From Tumebacillus_A lipolyticus (GTDB taxonomy: Bacteria > Bacillota > Bacilli > Tumebacillales > Tumebacillaceae), in the NCBI RefSeq assembly GCF_042682745.1, contig NZ_JBHUIO010000023.1, positions 1-63,835 on the forward strand: a DNA stretch of 63,835 bases, given 5' to 3'. The notes below the pieces were generated by a model. The model had not been told where the DNA came from, made no database searches, and worked only from the letters and a program-made list of their open reading frames with translations. Of this stretch, positions 42,162 to 51,537 are shown piece after piece (positions within the stretch are counted from its first letter, which is position 1; every line of letters begins with the position of its first letter). Both the position numbers and the translations under genes were made by a program.

Positions 42162-42283
42162 GAAAACCCCCGCAGACAAGCTACGAGGGCATAAGTTACC
42201 TAAAAGGTGAAAGCCAAACGGCTTAACTTCTTGATCCTCGGCAGGCTATTAAGTCAGCGCATGCTGACACCTGCTGTCTGCGG
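42162..42283 (-). ncRNA. L10 leader (autoregulatory r-leader of rplJ-rplL)
   Basis: CCGCAGACA at the 5' end pairs with TGTCTGCGG at the 3' end (42275-42283 with 42170-42178). Between them lies the conserved set AGCAGGTG, AGCCTGCCGAGG and CCCTCGTAGC seen in the Firmicute L10 leader. GGGGGTTTTCTT follows the closing stem, so the end may act as an attenuator. The leader starts about 25 bases after the promoter. Confidence 0.9.
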
Positions 42284-42313
42284 TTCGTTGTTATTCACTT
42301 CGCAACAGAAGCT

Positions 42314-42342
42314 ATATTATCACGCTTGACTACGAAAGTCAA
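42314..42342 (-). promoter_or_regulatory. Sigma-A promoter of rplJ-rplL
   Basis: TTGACT, 17 bases and TAATAT on the minus strand, directly before the L10 leader. Confidence 0.88.
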
Positions 42343-42358
42343 AGCTTATTACTTCCGA

Positions 42359-43054
42359 TTACTGTGTTACTTTTTGCAAGTTGACTTTCACGCCCGGCCC
42401 CATGGTGGAGGACAGGGTGACACTGCGCATGTACTGGCCTTTTGCAGCAGCCGGTTTCGCTTTTTGGATGGTGTCAACGAGCACGTTGAAGTTCTCGATC
42501 AGCTTTTCGTTGTCGAAGGAAACTTTGCCGATCGGAGCATGGATGTTACCAACGCGGTCAACGCGGTATTCGATCTTACCCGCTTTGATCTCGTTTACAG
42601 CCTTCGTCACGTCAAACGTAACGGTACCGGTCTTCGGGTTCGGCATGAGACCTTTCGGACCGAGCACGCGGCCGAGTTTACCAACCGAAGCCATCATGTC
42701 CGGAGTTGCGACTACGGAGTCGAAATCGAACCAGCCTTGGTTGATCTTGTTGATCATATCTTCATCGCCGACGAAGTCTGCACCAGCAGCCTCAGCTTCT
42801 TTTGCTTTGTCACCTTTCGCGAACACAAGAACGCGCAATACTTTACCGGTGCCGTGCGGCAGAACGACCGCACCGCGGATCGCTTGATCCGCTTTCTTCG
42901 GGTCGATGCCCAGACGGAAAGCAACTTCTACAGTTTCGTCAAACTTCGCTGTAGCGGTCTTTTTCACCAGCTCGATCGCTTCGGACGGCTCATACTGAGT
43001 GTCGCGGTCGACCAGCTTTGCAGCTTCCAGATACTTCTTGCCTGCTTTTGCCAT
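42359..43054 (-). CDS. rplA: 50S ribosomal protein L1 (uL1)
   Basis: The protein has 231 residues. Domain I is split around domain II, which contains VLGPKGLMPNPKTGTV. L1 forms the mobile stalk at the E site and acts as a translational repressor of its own operon in many bacteria. It follows rplK by 106 bp; the gap contains a GUGG...CCAC hairpin motif that also occurs before rplK. TAAGGAGG precedes the ATG. Confidence 0.98.
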   Translation of the reverse strand: MAKAGKKYLEAAKLVDRDTQYEPSEAIELVKKTATAKFDETVEVAFRLGIDPKKADQAIRGAVVLPHGTGKVLRVLVFAKGDKAKEAEAAGADFVGDEDMINKINQGWFDFDSVVATPDMMASVGKLGRVLGPKGLMPNPKTGTVTFDVTKAVNEIKAGKIEYRVDRVGNIHAPIGKVSFDNEKLIENFNVLVDTIQKAKPAAAKGQYMRSVTLSSTMGPGVKVNLQKVTQ

Positions 43055-43070
43055 GTTCTTTCCTCCTTAT

Positions 43071-43101
43071 GTGGTAGTGACGGTACAGAGTAACCTCCCA
43101 C
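43071..43101 (-). promoter_or_regulatory. Candidate L1-binding motif before rplA
   Basis: The transcript has GTGGGAGG near the 5' end (43094-43101) and CCAC at 43071-43074, which close a short stem with an asymmetric internal loop 17 bases before the rplA start. A 7-bp hairpin GGGTTGG/CCAACCC lies just upstream (43108-43132). The same pattern occurs before rplK. Confidence 0.5.
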
Positions 43102-43160
43102 GAATAAGGGTTGGCAGGGGACCCACCAACCCGACGAAGAAACGAAGCTAATCTCTCGAA

Positions 43161-43586
43161 TTAGTCTTCGATTACGATGCCCATAGAGCGTGCGGTGCCT
43201 TCGACCATGCGCATAGCTGCCTCAACGGAAGCTGCGTTCAGGTCTACCATTTTCGATTCTGCGATTTCGCGAACCTTATCACGCTTAACAGTTGCAACTT
43301 TCTTCTTGTTCGGCTCGCCGGAACCGGATTCGATGCCTGCTGCTTTTTTCAGCAGAACAGCTGCCGGCGGGGTCTTGGTTTCGAAGGTAAAGGAACGATC
43401 TTCGTAAACCGTGATGACAACCGGGATAATCAGGCCTGCTTGCTCAGCAGTACGAGCGTTGAACTCCTTGCAGAAGCCCATGATGTTTACCCCAGCTTGA
43501 CCGAGTGCCGGACCTACCGGCGGAGCAGGGGTGGCCTTTGCTGCCGGAATTTGCAGCTTTACGATCTTGGTAACTTTTTTCGCCAC
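43161..43586 (-). CDS. rplK: 50S ribosomal protein L11 (uL11)
   Basis: The protein has 141 residues. The proline-rich N-terminal domain (AKATPAPPVGPALGQAGVNI) is the thiostrepton and RelA-activation region; the C-terminal domain binds 23S helices 43-44. The start is a GTG at 43586 with AAGGAGGTG upstream; the ATG 7 codons earlier precedes that site. A promoter overlapping the end of nusG probably serves rplK-rplA. Confidence 0.98.
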   Translation of the reverse strand: MAKKVTKIVKLQIPAAKATPAPPVGPALGQAGVNIMGFCKEFNARTAEQAGLIIPVVITVYEDRSFTFETKTPPAAVLLKKAAGIESGSGEPNKKKVATVKRDKVREIAESKMVDLNAASVEAAMRMVEGTARSMGIVIED

Positions 43587-43612
43587 TACGTCCACCTCCT
43601 TCTTCACAAGAT

Positions 43613-43638
43613 GTGGTCAACGGGACTAGCCCTCCCAC
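43613..43638 (-). promoter_or_regulatory. Candidate L1-binding motif before rplK
   Basis: The transcript has GTGGGAGG, GGG...CCC inside, and CCACAT (43613-43638 region), the same layout as before rplA. It lies 27 bases upstream of the rplK start. Confidence 0.5.
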
Positions 43639-43690
43639 TAAAAGTGGCCTATGATGGGTGAGATCACAGACCAACGCAATACCAGACAAG

Positions 43691-43720
43691 ATTATAACTT
43701 CTCCACCTGTTCGAAGTCAA
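43691..43720 (-). promoter_or_regulatory. Promoter of rplK-rplA inside the nusG end
   Basis: TTGACT, 18 bases and a perfect TATAAT on the minus strand; the -10 overlaps the nusG stop codon. Confidence 0.75.
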
Positions 43721-44234
43721 GCTCAAGTGGGGTTTCGCGTCCGAACATAGAGACCAGAACTTTGAGCTTTTGCTTGTCCTCTTGGATCTCCTCGATCGAA
43801 CCCACAAAGTTTGCAAATGGCCCTTCGACGATGCGAACGGCTTCTTTGAGGGTATAATCCACCTTTTTGCGAGTCTCATCCACACCCATCGACCTGAGGA
43901 TGGCTTTGACTTCAGACGGCAACAGAGGAGTCGGCTTGGAACCAGCCCCAGCAGATCCGACAAAGCCTGTTACACCTGGTGTGTTGCGAACGACATACCA
44001 AGAGTCATCGGTCATGATCATCTCCACGAGCACGTAGCCCGGGAAGACTTTGCGCATCACCGATTTCTTCTTGCCGTTTTTGATCTCCGTCTCCTCTTCC
44101 ACCGGGACGAGGACGCGGAAGATCTTGTCTTCCATCTCCATCGAGTGCACACGCTTTTCAAGGTTGGTCTTCACCTTGTTTTCGTAACCGGAGTAGGTAT
44201 GGACGACATACCAGCGTTTCTCTAATTGTTCCAT
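43692..44234 (-). CDS. nusG: Transcription factor NusG
   Basis: The protein has 180 residues. The NGN domain (about 1-115, starting WYVVHTYSGYENKVKTNL) binds the polymerase clamp; the C-terminal KOW domain (with EGPFANFVGSIEEI) can bind S10 or Rho. In Firmicutes NusG also enhances pausing. It follows secE by 71 bp in the standard rpmG-secE-nusG order. Its last codons contain the -35 and -10 of the rplK promoter. Confidence 0.98.
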   Translation of the reverse strand: MEQLEKRWYVVHTYSGYENKVKTNLEKRVHSMEMEDKIFRVLVPVEEETEIKNGKKKSVMRKVFPGYVLVEMIMTDDSWYVVRNTPGVTGFVGSAGAGSKPTPLLPSEVKAILRSMGVDETRKKVDYTLKEAVRIVEGPFANFVGSIEEIQEDKQKLKVLVSMFGRETPLELDFEQVEKL

Positions 44235-44305
44235 GTCCGCGAGGGCAGGATGCCCTTCCCCCCTTAGTTTGGTGAAAAGTTACTGTGTCTACTTTGCGCC
44301 GTCTA

Positions 44306-44542
44306 CTATGCACCAAGCCCGATCAGCTTGAGCAAGTAGCTGATCCCAAGGTCGAAACCGAAGATCAGCAGGATGATGAAAATACACGTTCCCATGACCA
44401 CCATCGTGTAGCTCACGAGCTCTTTGCGATTGGGCCAGCGAACGCGCTTAAGTTCGCCCCAAGCGTCCTTGAAAAACTGAATCGAACGCTTGAAAAATCC
44501 GGGACGCGCTTGCTTCTGTTCACCTGCAACAGAACTAGCCAT
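44306..44542 (-). CDS. secE: Preprotein translocase subunit SecE
   Basis: A 78-residue single-helix SecE of the Firmicute type: an amphipathic helix with ELKRVRWPNRKEL, then one membrane helix (about 47-70). It clamps the SecY channel whose gene lies at 17534. It follows rpmG by 30 bp and precedes nusG by 71 bp. The N-terminal 17 residues are hydrophilic. Confidence 0.97.
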   Translation of the reverse strand: MASSVAGEQKQARPGFFKRSIQFFKDAWGELKRVRWPNRKELVSYTMVVMGTCIFIILLIFGFDLGISYLLKLIGLGA

Positions 44543-44572
44543 GAGTGTTTTCCCCCTTAAAACAGGGCACCA

Positions 44573-44722
44573 TTAGCGAGTTTCACGGTGCGCAGTATGA
44601 GTGTTGCAGAACTTGCAATACTTCTTCATCTCGATGCGGTCGGGGTTGTTCTTCTTATTCTTTTTGGTGATGTAGTTGCGCTGCTTGCAATCGGTGCAAG
44701 CCAGGGTCACGTTAACTCGCAT
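44573..44722 (-). CDS. rpmG: 50S ribosomal protein L33 (bL33), zinc-binding form
   Basis: A 49-residue protein read from the bases: start MRVNVTLACTDCKQRNYI, end KFCNTHTAHRETR. C9, C12, C36 and C39 form a zinc ribbon, the C+ form. The ATG at 44722 follows AGGAGGTGTCATAG. It is first in rpmG-secE-nusG as in B. subtilis (rpmGB). A promoter lies 65 bases upstream. Confidence 0.96.
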   Translation of the reverse strand: MRVNVTLACTDCKQRNYITKKNKKNNPDRIEMKKYCKFCNTHTAHRETR

Positions 44723-44787
44723 CTATGACACCTCCTAGCTGGATGCTCAAATATCAAAACTCGTCCATTCTCATGGATACCCATATA

Positions 44788-44816
44788 AATTTAGCACAAC
44801 GGCTACTTGATGTCAA
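44788..44816 (-). promoter_or_regulatory. Sigma-A promoter of rpmG-secE-nusG
   Basis: TTGACA, 17 bases and TAAATT on the minus strand. Confidence 0.82.
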
Positions 44817-44876
44817 CCGAACTCCCTTGATACTAGGATTGACATCCCGCTTAGCAAATAAACGGCAGGAGACATC

Positions 44877-44909
44877 AAAAAAAGGTAGGCTTCTCTCGAT
44901 GACCTACCT
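44877..44909 (-). terminator. Terminator after sigH
   Basis: AGGTAGG (44883-44889) pairs with CCTACCT (44903-44909); seven T follow on the minus strand, 6 bases past the sigH stop. Confidence 0.9.
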
Positions 44910-44915
44910 CTTCTG

Positions 44916-45563
44916 TCAGTTGACATCTCGAATTTCCAAATAGCGTTCCAACTTGCGTTTCACCCGCTGCAGAGCGTTGTCGATCGACTTGACGTGACGT
45001 TTTAAGTCAACGGCGATCTCCTGATAGGATCGCCCGTCCAGATAGAGCATCAGCACCTTGCGTTCCAAGTCGCTCAAAATCTCTCCCATTCGCACCTCGA
45101 TGTCATCAAACTCTTCCTGGTTGATGATCAGCTCCTCCGGGTCTGTGACGCGGGAGCCGCAGATCACATCGAGCAGCGTCCGATCTGAGTCTTCGTCGTA
45201 GATCGGCTTGTCCAAGGAAACGTAAGAATTCAAGGGAATGTGCTTCTGACGCGTCGCCGTCTTGATCGCAGTGATGATTTGTCTGGTGATGCAAAGTTCA
45301 GCAAAAGCCTTGAAGGATGCTAACTTGTCATCTCGAAAGTCGCGAATGGACTTGTACAAGCCGATCATTCCCTCTTGCACGATATCCTCGCGATCCGCCC
45401 CGATCAGAAAATAGGAGCGTGCCTTGGCTCGAACGAAGTTCTTGTATTTGTGAATCAGATGTTCAAGCGCTTCGTCATCGCCCTGTCGCACAAGTTCGAC
45501 CAAGTCTTCATCAGACATCGCTTCAAGATCGTGCTGCACTTGACCTGTAGGAATGCTTATCAC
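44916..45563 (-). CDS. sigH: Sporulation sigma factor SigH (sigma-30)
   Basis: The protein has 215 residues and matches SigH along its length: region 2 contains KYKNFVRAKARSYFLIGADR and REDIVQEGMIGLYKSIRDF; region 4 contains LDGRSYQEIAVDLKRHVKSI. SigH directs post-exponential and early sporulation genes. The start is a GTG at 45563 with GGAGGG 7 bases upstream. A sigma-A promoter (45607-45636) precedes it and a terminator follows, so it is one gene. A candidate SigH target, hpf, lies at the other end of the window. Confidence 0.97.
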   Translation of the reverse strand: MISIPTGQVQHDLEAMSDEDLVELVRQGDDEALEHLIHKYKNFVRAKARSYFLIGADREDIVQEGMIGLYKSIRDFRDDKLASFKAFAELCITRQIITAIKTATRQKHIPLNSYVSLDKPIYDEDSDRTLLDVICGSRVTDPEELIINQEEFDDIEVRMGEILSDLERKVLMLYLDGRSYQEIAVDLKRHVKSIDNALQRVKRKLERYLEIRDVN

Positions 45564-45606
45564 TTCTCATCCCTCCGACTAAAAGGCGTTGCGCCAAGAT
45601 GACCCC

Positions 45607-45636
45607 ATTATACTTTATGTAATCTAGCAGGGTCAA
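45607..45636 (-). promoter_or_regulatory. Sigma-A promoter of sigH
   Basis: TTGACC, 18 bases and a perfect TATAAT on the minus strand. AbrB control is known for Bacillus sigH; no site can be assigned by eye. Confidence 0.78.
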
Positions 45637-45689
45637 TTGCTAACTTCCGTCATTTCCTTCTTTAAAATTTGAACATTTTATGAACAAAC

Positions 45690-45716
45690 GGCTGCCAGCC
45701 GACCTGGCTGGCAGCC
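45690..45716 (-). terminator. Hairpin after rae1
   Basis: GGCTGCCAGCC and GGCTGGCAGCC make a perfect 11-bp stem with a 5-base loop directly at the rae1 stop codon. The following T-tract (GTTTGTT) is weak. Confidence 0.7.
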
Positions 45717-46228
45717 TAACCGCGGCGCCACTTCTCAAACATCTCCCGCACCTGTGGCGAGAGATGGTCGTCGATCACATTGCGGGCGCCGTTTTGCCGA
45801 TCTACCTGTTCGCGTATCTGTCGTTTTGCCGTCTGCACGTCCGTTCGCAGCTCGCGCGCTGAGATGCGCAGCGCACCGCCGCCAAAGGTGACCTGCTGCT
45901 CCACAAAATCGCTCGTCGCAACATAGATGTGCATCCTGGTCTTTTCCCGCAGGAAATCGTACACCAACCGCTCGATCAGTTCATCTGCCGTCTCTTCCTG
46001 ATCGCTGTAGTAGACTTCGATCCCCGAGTGCACTTCAAGCGCTTGTCCACCCAGCGCGAGATGCGCGTCGAAGACGACGATCACCTCGCGCCCGGTGAAC
46101 GCCTTGTACTCTTTCAGCCCGTCGAGCAGCCCATCGCGGGCCGCCTCCAAACTTTCGCGCTTCAGAGCGCGCAGCTCCGGCCAGTCGCCGATGATGTTGT
46201 ACCCGTCAACAATCAGGACTTCACGCAT
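45716..46228 (-). CDS. rae1: Rae1 (YacP), ribosome-associated endoribonuclease
   Basis: A 170-residue NYN/PIN-fold protein with acidic motifs in LIVDGYNIIGDW, VIVVFDAHLA and YVATSDFVEQQ. B. subtilis Rae1 enters the ribosomal A site and cuts mRNA in a translation-dependent way. It follows rlmB by 16 bp and precedes sigH, the same order as in Bacillus. Length is standard. A hairpin begins at its stop codon. Confidence 0.93.
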   Translation of the reverse strand: MREVLIVDGYNIIGDWPELRALKRESLEAARDGLLDGLKEYKAFTGREVIVVFDAHLALGGQALEVHSGIEVYYSDQEETADELIERLVYDFLREKTRMHIYVATSDFVEQQVTFGGGALRISARELRTDVQTAKRQIREQVDRQNGARNVIDDHLSPQVREMFEKWRRG

Positions 46229-46244
46229 CAGACTTCACACAAGG

Positions 46245-47159
46245 CTATTTCTTTTCGCCGCGCTGACGGAGCACTTCGTACAGCAGAATCCCAGTGGCCA
46301 CGCCCGCGTTGAGCGATTGCACCTTGCCGATCATCGGCAGCCGCACCAGGTAGTCGCAACGCTTTTTGATCACCTCGCCGAGCCCTTTGCCCTCGTTGCC
46401 GATCACCAGCACCGTCGGTCCCGCCATGTCGACCTGATGATACATCTGCTCCCCGTCCACATCGGTGCCGACCACCCAGTACCCTTCTTTCTTCAACTGC
46501 TCGACCGTCTGCGAGATGTTGGGGACGCGCGCGACCGGCACATGTTCGATCGCCCCTGCCGACGCTTTTGCCACCGTCGCGGTCAACGGCACCGCACGGC
46601 GCTTCGGAATGATCACGCCGTGCGCGCCGACGCCGTCCGCCGAGCGCAGGATCGAGCCCAAGTTGTGCGGGTCTTCGATCTCGTCGAGCACGATGATCAG
46701 CCCCGGGCGCGGCGAGTTGTTCGCCGCTTGGAGAATCACGTCGAGTTCCACATATTCTTTTGCTGCGATGTAGGCGATGATCCCCTGGTGGTTGCGCCCT
46801 TCGGCGATCAGGTCGAGCTTCGACCGCGGCACGCTCTGCACGATGATGTTCTTCGCGCGCGCCTTTGCCATCAGCTCGGTGATCGAGCCGGCCGCACCTT
46901 CTGCCACGAGGATCTTGTTGATCTCGCGCCCCGACTTCAGCGCTTCCATCACCGGATGGCGCCCTTCGACCTGCTCATTGTTGCTCGCTGCGACTGCAGG
47001 CTCGCCCTTGACTGCGCGTTCGACCCGCTCTCGCTCTGGAGCCGGACGCTCCCTGCGCTCCGCCGCCGGTCCTCGGCGCTCCGCTCCTGCGCTTCTGCGC
47101 TCCGTCCCAAAACCTTTTCCTTTGCGCGGTGCTCGCTCTTTCTCCTTGCTTCTTCTCAT
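46245..47159 (-). CDS. rlmB: 23S rRNA (guanosine-2'-O-)-methyltransferase RlmB (SpoU family)
   Basis: The protein has 304 residues. The three SpoU motifs are clear: LDEIEDPHNLGSILRSAD, VIGNEGKGLGE and SLNAGVATGILLYE. RlmB methylates G2251 in the P loop of 23S rRNA in E. coli. Residues 1-60 are an unusual low-complexity Arg/Glu/Pro/Ala-rich extension ahead of the substrate-binding domain, which starts near EQVEGRHPV. The ATG at 47159 overlaps the mrnC stop (ATGA) and has AAGGA 9 bases upstream; an ATG two codons earlier is too close to that site. Confidence 0.94.
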   Translation of the reverse strand: MRRSKEKERAPRKGKGFGTERRSAGAERRGPAAERRERPAPERERVERAVKGEPAVAASNNEQVEGRHPVMEALKSGREINKILVAEGAAGSITELMAKARAKNIIVQSVPRSKLDLIAEGRNHQGIIAYIAAKEYVELDVILQAANNSPRPGLIIVLDEIEDPHNLGSILRSADGVGAHGVIIPKRRAVPLTATVAKASAGAIEHVPVARVPNISQTVEQLKKEGYWVVGTDVDGEQMYHQVDMAGPTVLVIGNEGKGLGEVIKKRCDYLVRLPMIGKVQSLNAGVATGILLYEVLRQRGEKK

Positions 47160-47638
47160 CTGCATTCATCCTTTTTCGTCATAGTCTCGTCAGGTTGGCT
47201 CTCCGCTCGCTCAAGCCAAGCGATCGCGATGCTCGCAAGCTCCTGCAAGCGGTCAAATTCCCCTTGCAGATACAGATATCCGATCAAGCTCTCAAACCCG
47301 GTGGCATGGCGGTAGTCGATCAGGCTGCCGTTTTTCGGTGTGGAGCCCGACTTCGCATTGCGACCGCGCTTGACGATCGTCTGCTCCGCTTCGCTCAACG
47401 TCTGCATCAGCATGTGCAAGACGTCCGATTGCGCCTTCGCCTTCACATATTTGGTGGCAAACTTGTGCAGGCGGTCAGGCTTCATCTCGCCGCTCTGCAC
47501 GAGATGCTCGCGAATGAAGATCTCCCAGATCGCATCGCCGATGTAGGCGAGCGCGAGCCCGGTCATCTCCTGCGGCTTTTTCACCGGCTTGGTCTGTCTG
47601 TTCAAAAGCTGCCTGATTCCAGCATGTTCCTCTGTCAT
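47156..47638 (-). CDS. mrnC: Mini-ribonuclease III
   Basis: A 160-residue RNase III catalytic domain without a dsRNA-binding domain, with LALAYIGDAIWEIFIREHL and the second acidic site in ATGFESLIGYLYL. Mini-III matures the ends of 23S rRNA in B. subtilis. It is 4 bp after cysS and overlaps rlmB by 4 bp, so translation is coupled through the cysE-cysS-mrnC-rlmB-rae1 unit. Confidence 0.95.
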   Translation of the reverse strand: MTEEHAGIRQLLNRQTKPVKKPQEMTGLALAYIGDAIWEIFIREHLVQSGEMKPDRLHKFATKYVKAKAQSDVLHMLMQTLSEAEQTIVKRGRNAKSGSTPKNGSLIDYRHATGFESLIGYLYLQGEFDRLQELASIAIAWLERAESQPDETMTKKDECR

Positions 47639-47642
47639 CGAT

Positions 47643-49011
<1,369 letters not shown>

Positions 49012-49031
<20 letters not shown>

Positions 49032-49680
49032 CAACAGCCTCTCCTTCGCTTTTTTGTAGTCGTTTTAGCTCCTCTTTCAACTCGTCGATCTGACCTTGCA
49101 ACTGCTTGATCTGCTCAGCGACCGGGTCGGGCAGGTTGCACTGCTCCATATCGTCCACCCGACGACCGTTTTGGATCACCACTTTGCCCGGGATGCCGAC
49201 CACCGTCGAGTTGGGCGGCACTTCGCGCAGCACGACCGATCCCGCGCCGATCTTCGACCCGGAGCCGATCGTGAACGAGCCGAGCACTTTCGCCCCCGAG
49301 GCGACCAGCACGTTGTCGCCGAGGGTCGGGTGTCGCTTGCCTCGCTCCTTGCCCGTACCGCCGAGCGTCACGCCTTGATACAGCGTACAATCGTTGCCGA
49401 TCTCCGCCGTCTCCCCGATCACCACACCCATCCCGTGGTCGATAAACAGACGGCGACCGATCGTCGCCCCCGGATGTATCTCAATCCCCGTCACCCAGCG
49501 CGAAAACTGCGAGACCAGGCGAGCAACTGTGCGCAGCTTCTTTCTCCACAACCAGTTGGCAACGCGGTACAACCACAGGGCGTGCAGGCCGGAGTAGGTG
49601 AGCACCACCTCCAGCGTGGAGCGCGCCGCCGGGTCACGGTTAAAAATGACTTGAATGTCTTCACGCATCCGTTCGAACAT
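49012..49680 (-). CDS. cysE: Serine O-acetyltransferase
   Basis: A 222-residue left-handed beta-helix protein of the hexapeptide family (GVVIGETAEIGNDC, TLGGTGKERGKRHP), with the catalytic His in FIDHGMG. It makes O-acetylserine, the first step of cysteine synthesis. The C-terminal 30 residues form a predicted coiled coil (EQIKQLQGQIDELKEELKRL). The ATG at 49680 follows GAGGGAGTGG. A T-box leader lies directly upstream. Confidence 0.97.
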
Positions 49681-49700
49681 ATGAGTCCACTCCCTCACCT

Positions 49701-49975
49701 AAATAAAAACCGCCTCTGCCCGATCAGACAGAGACGGTCTTATGCCGTGGTTCCACTCTGCTTGGTGCCGATTCGCAACATGATCTAAACGAAAAAGCAC
49801 CCGCTTCTGCACCGGATAACGGCGGTGACCCGTCGGGCATTTCCTCCCGCGAACCGCAAGGCGCATTCAAAGAGTCAATTCCTCGCGACCGCTCTCAGCT
49901 CCGGGGCGATCGATACGGTTCGCTCCGGGCGGTGCTCTCTGGCAGGCTGTGCTCCTCTACTTCTTCCTTGCGCTT
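49701..49975 (-). promoter_or_regulatory. Cysteine T-box riboswitch of the cysE operon
   Basis: The leader has the stem I landmarks AAGTAGAGG and CAGAGAGC, and GAATGC at 49863-49868, which places a UGC cysteine codon as specifier. The T-box AGAGTGGAACCACGG is at 49745-49759, and a terminator hairpin with TTTTT is at 49709-49738. The T-box UGGA bulge pairs with UCCA, fitting the U73 discriminator of tRNA-Cys. Uncharged tRNA-Cys should permit read-through into cysE-cysS. It fills the 333-bp gltX-cysE gap. Confidence 0.93.
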
Positions 49976-49999
49976 GATCTTTCCGTTCTGTTCTCTTCT

Positions 50000-50028
50000 A
50001 TGGTAACAAATCCCTACCCTGCGATCAA
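50000..50028 (-). promoter_or_regulatory. Candidate promoter of the cysE T-box transcript
   Basis: TTGATC, 17 bases and TACCAT on the minus strand; the -35 lies in the last gltX codons. Confidence 0.45.
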
Positions 50029-51459
50029 CTTGCCGAGGCGAGCGACCACCGTCTCTTTTCCAAGCAGGAACAGCGACAGGTTGAGATCTGGGCCGTGCGT
50101 CTGGCCGGTTGCTGCCACGCGGGACGGCATGAACAGCTGCTTCCCTTTGAAGCCCGTCTCCTTTTGCACCTCTTTGAGCGCCGCCTTGATGTTGTCAGCC
50201 GTGTAGTCATCCAGCGCGATCAGCTTGTCGCGGAACGCCTGCAGCACGACCGGCACCGACTCTTCCGCCAAAACCGCCTTCGCCTCATCATCATATGCAA
50301 CTTCTGTCGTGAAGAACATCGCCGACAGCTCCACGATCTCCGACAGCGATGTCATGCCGTCTTTGTACAGCGAGATCAGCTGGGTCACCCACTCGCGGTC
50401 AAAATCAGCTCCGATGCGACCTGCGTCCTGCAAGAAGGGAATCGTCAGCTCGACGATGCGGTCGAGATCTGCCGCCTTGATGTATTGTCCGTTCATCCAG
50501 GCGAGCTTGTCCTTGTCGAAGATCGCGCCCGACTTGGAAACCCTGTCGAAGGAGAACTGTTCGACCAGCTCGTCCAGCGAGAAGATCTCCTGCTCCCCGA
50601 CGGGCGACCAACCGAGCAGAGCCAAGAAGTTGTTGATCGCTTCTGGCAGATAGCCGAGCTCCTCATACTGCTCGATAAACTGAATGATCGACTCATCGCG
50701 CTTGGAGAGCTTTTTCCCAGTCTCGTTCAGGATCAGCGGGAGATGGGCAAACTCGGGCGCTTGCCAGCCGAACGCTTCATAGAGCATCAGTTGGCGCGGC
50801 GTGTTGGACAGATGCTCTTCCCCGCGCGCGACATGGGAGATCTTCATCAGCGCATCGTCGACGGTGACCGCGAAGTTGTAGGTCGGAACGCCATCGCTTT
50901 TGACGATGACAAAATCGCCGATCCCGTTCGACTCAAACTCCACATCGCCGCGGATCAGATCGTGAAACTTATAGACCTTGTCTGCCGGCACTTTGAAACG
51001 GATCGTCTTCTTGCGGCCTTCGCGCTCAAACTCGGCGCGCTGCTCTGCGGTCAGGTGGCGACATTTGCCCATGTAGCGCGGCATCTGCCCTTGCGCCATC
51101 AGCGATTCGCGCTCCGCTTCCAGCTCCTCTTCGGTGCAGTAGCAGGGGTAGGCAAGCCCGTCTGCCAGCAGTCGATCGATATGCGCTTGGTAGATGTCCA
51201 AGCGCTCCATGCAGGAGTACGGACCGTATTCGCCGCCCACCTCTGGACCTTCGTCCCAGTTCAGGCCGAGCCAGCGAAAGCCCTTCATGAAACCTTGCTC
51301 CGCATTTTCCTTGTTGCGCGCAAGGTCTGTATCCTCGATCCGCAGGATGTAGGTGCCTCCGTGCTTTCTCGCAAACAGGTAGTTGAACAGCGCAGTTCTC
51401 GCGCCGCCGATATGTAAATGTCCGGTCGGACTTGGTGCATAACGCAAGCGTACCGTCAT
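50014..51459 (-). CDS. gltX: Glutamyl-tRNA synthetase
   Basis: A 481-residue class I synthetase with PSPTGHLHIGGARTALFN and the KMSKS-like KLSKRDES. In Bacillus this enzyme charges both tRNA-Glu and tRNA-Gln, with GatCAB correcting the latter; the same is likely but unproved here. A TACAAT -10 with a weak -35 lies at 51509-51537. It follows ispF by 61 bp and precedes the cysE T-box. Confidence 0.97.
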   Translation of the reverse strand: MTVRLRYAPSPTGHLHIGGARTALFNYLFARKHGGTYILRIEDTDLARNKENAEQGFMKGFRWLGLNWDEGPEVGGEYGPYSCMERLDIYQAHIDRLLADGLAYPCYCTEEELEAERESLMAQGQMPRYMGKCRHLTAEQRAEFEREGRKKTIRFKVPADKVYKFHDLIRGDVEFESNGIGDFVIVKSDGVPTYNFAVTVDDALMKISHVARGEEHLSNTPRQLMLYEAFGWQAPEFAHLPLILNETGKKLSKRDESIIQFIEQYEELGYLPEAINNFLALLGWSPVGEQEIFSLDELVEQFSFDRVSKSGAIFDKDKLAWMNGQYIKAADLDRIVELTIPFLQDAGRIGADFDREWVTQLISLYKDGMTSLSEIVELSAMFFTTEVAYDDEAKAVLAEESVPVVLQAFRDKLIALDDYTADNIKAALKEVQKETGFKGKQLFMPSRVAATGQTHGPDLNLSLFLLGKETVVARLGKLIAG

Positions 51460-51508
51460 CGTGAATAACCTCCATCAAAATGAGTTCCTTGCAGATAAAC
51501 ATCACTTC

Positions 51509-51537
51509 ATTGTAACAGGTTTAGCTTTTTTTGACGA
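51509..51537 (-). promoter_or_regulatory. Candidate promoter of gltX
   Basis: TCGTCA, 17 bases and TACAAT on the minus strand, overlapping the ispF end. The -35 is weak. Confidence 0.4.
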
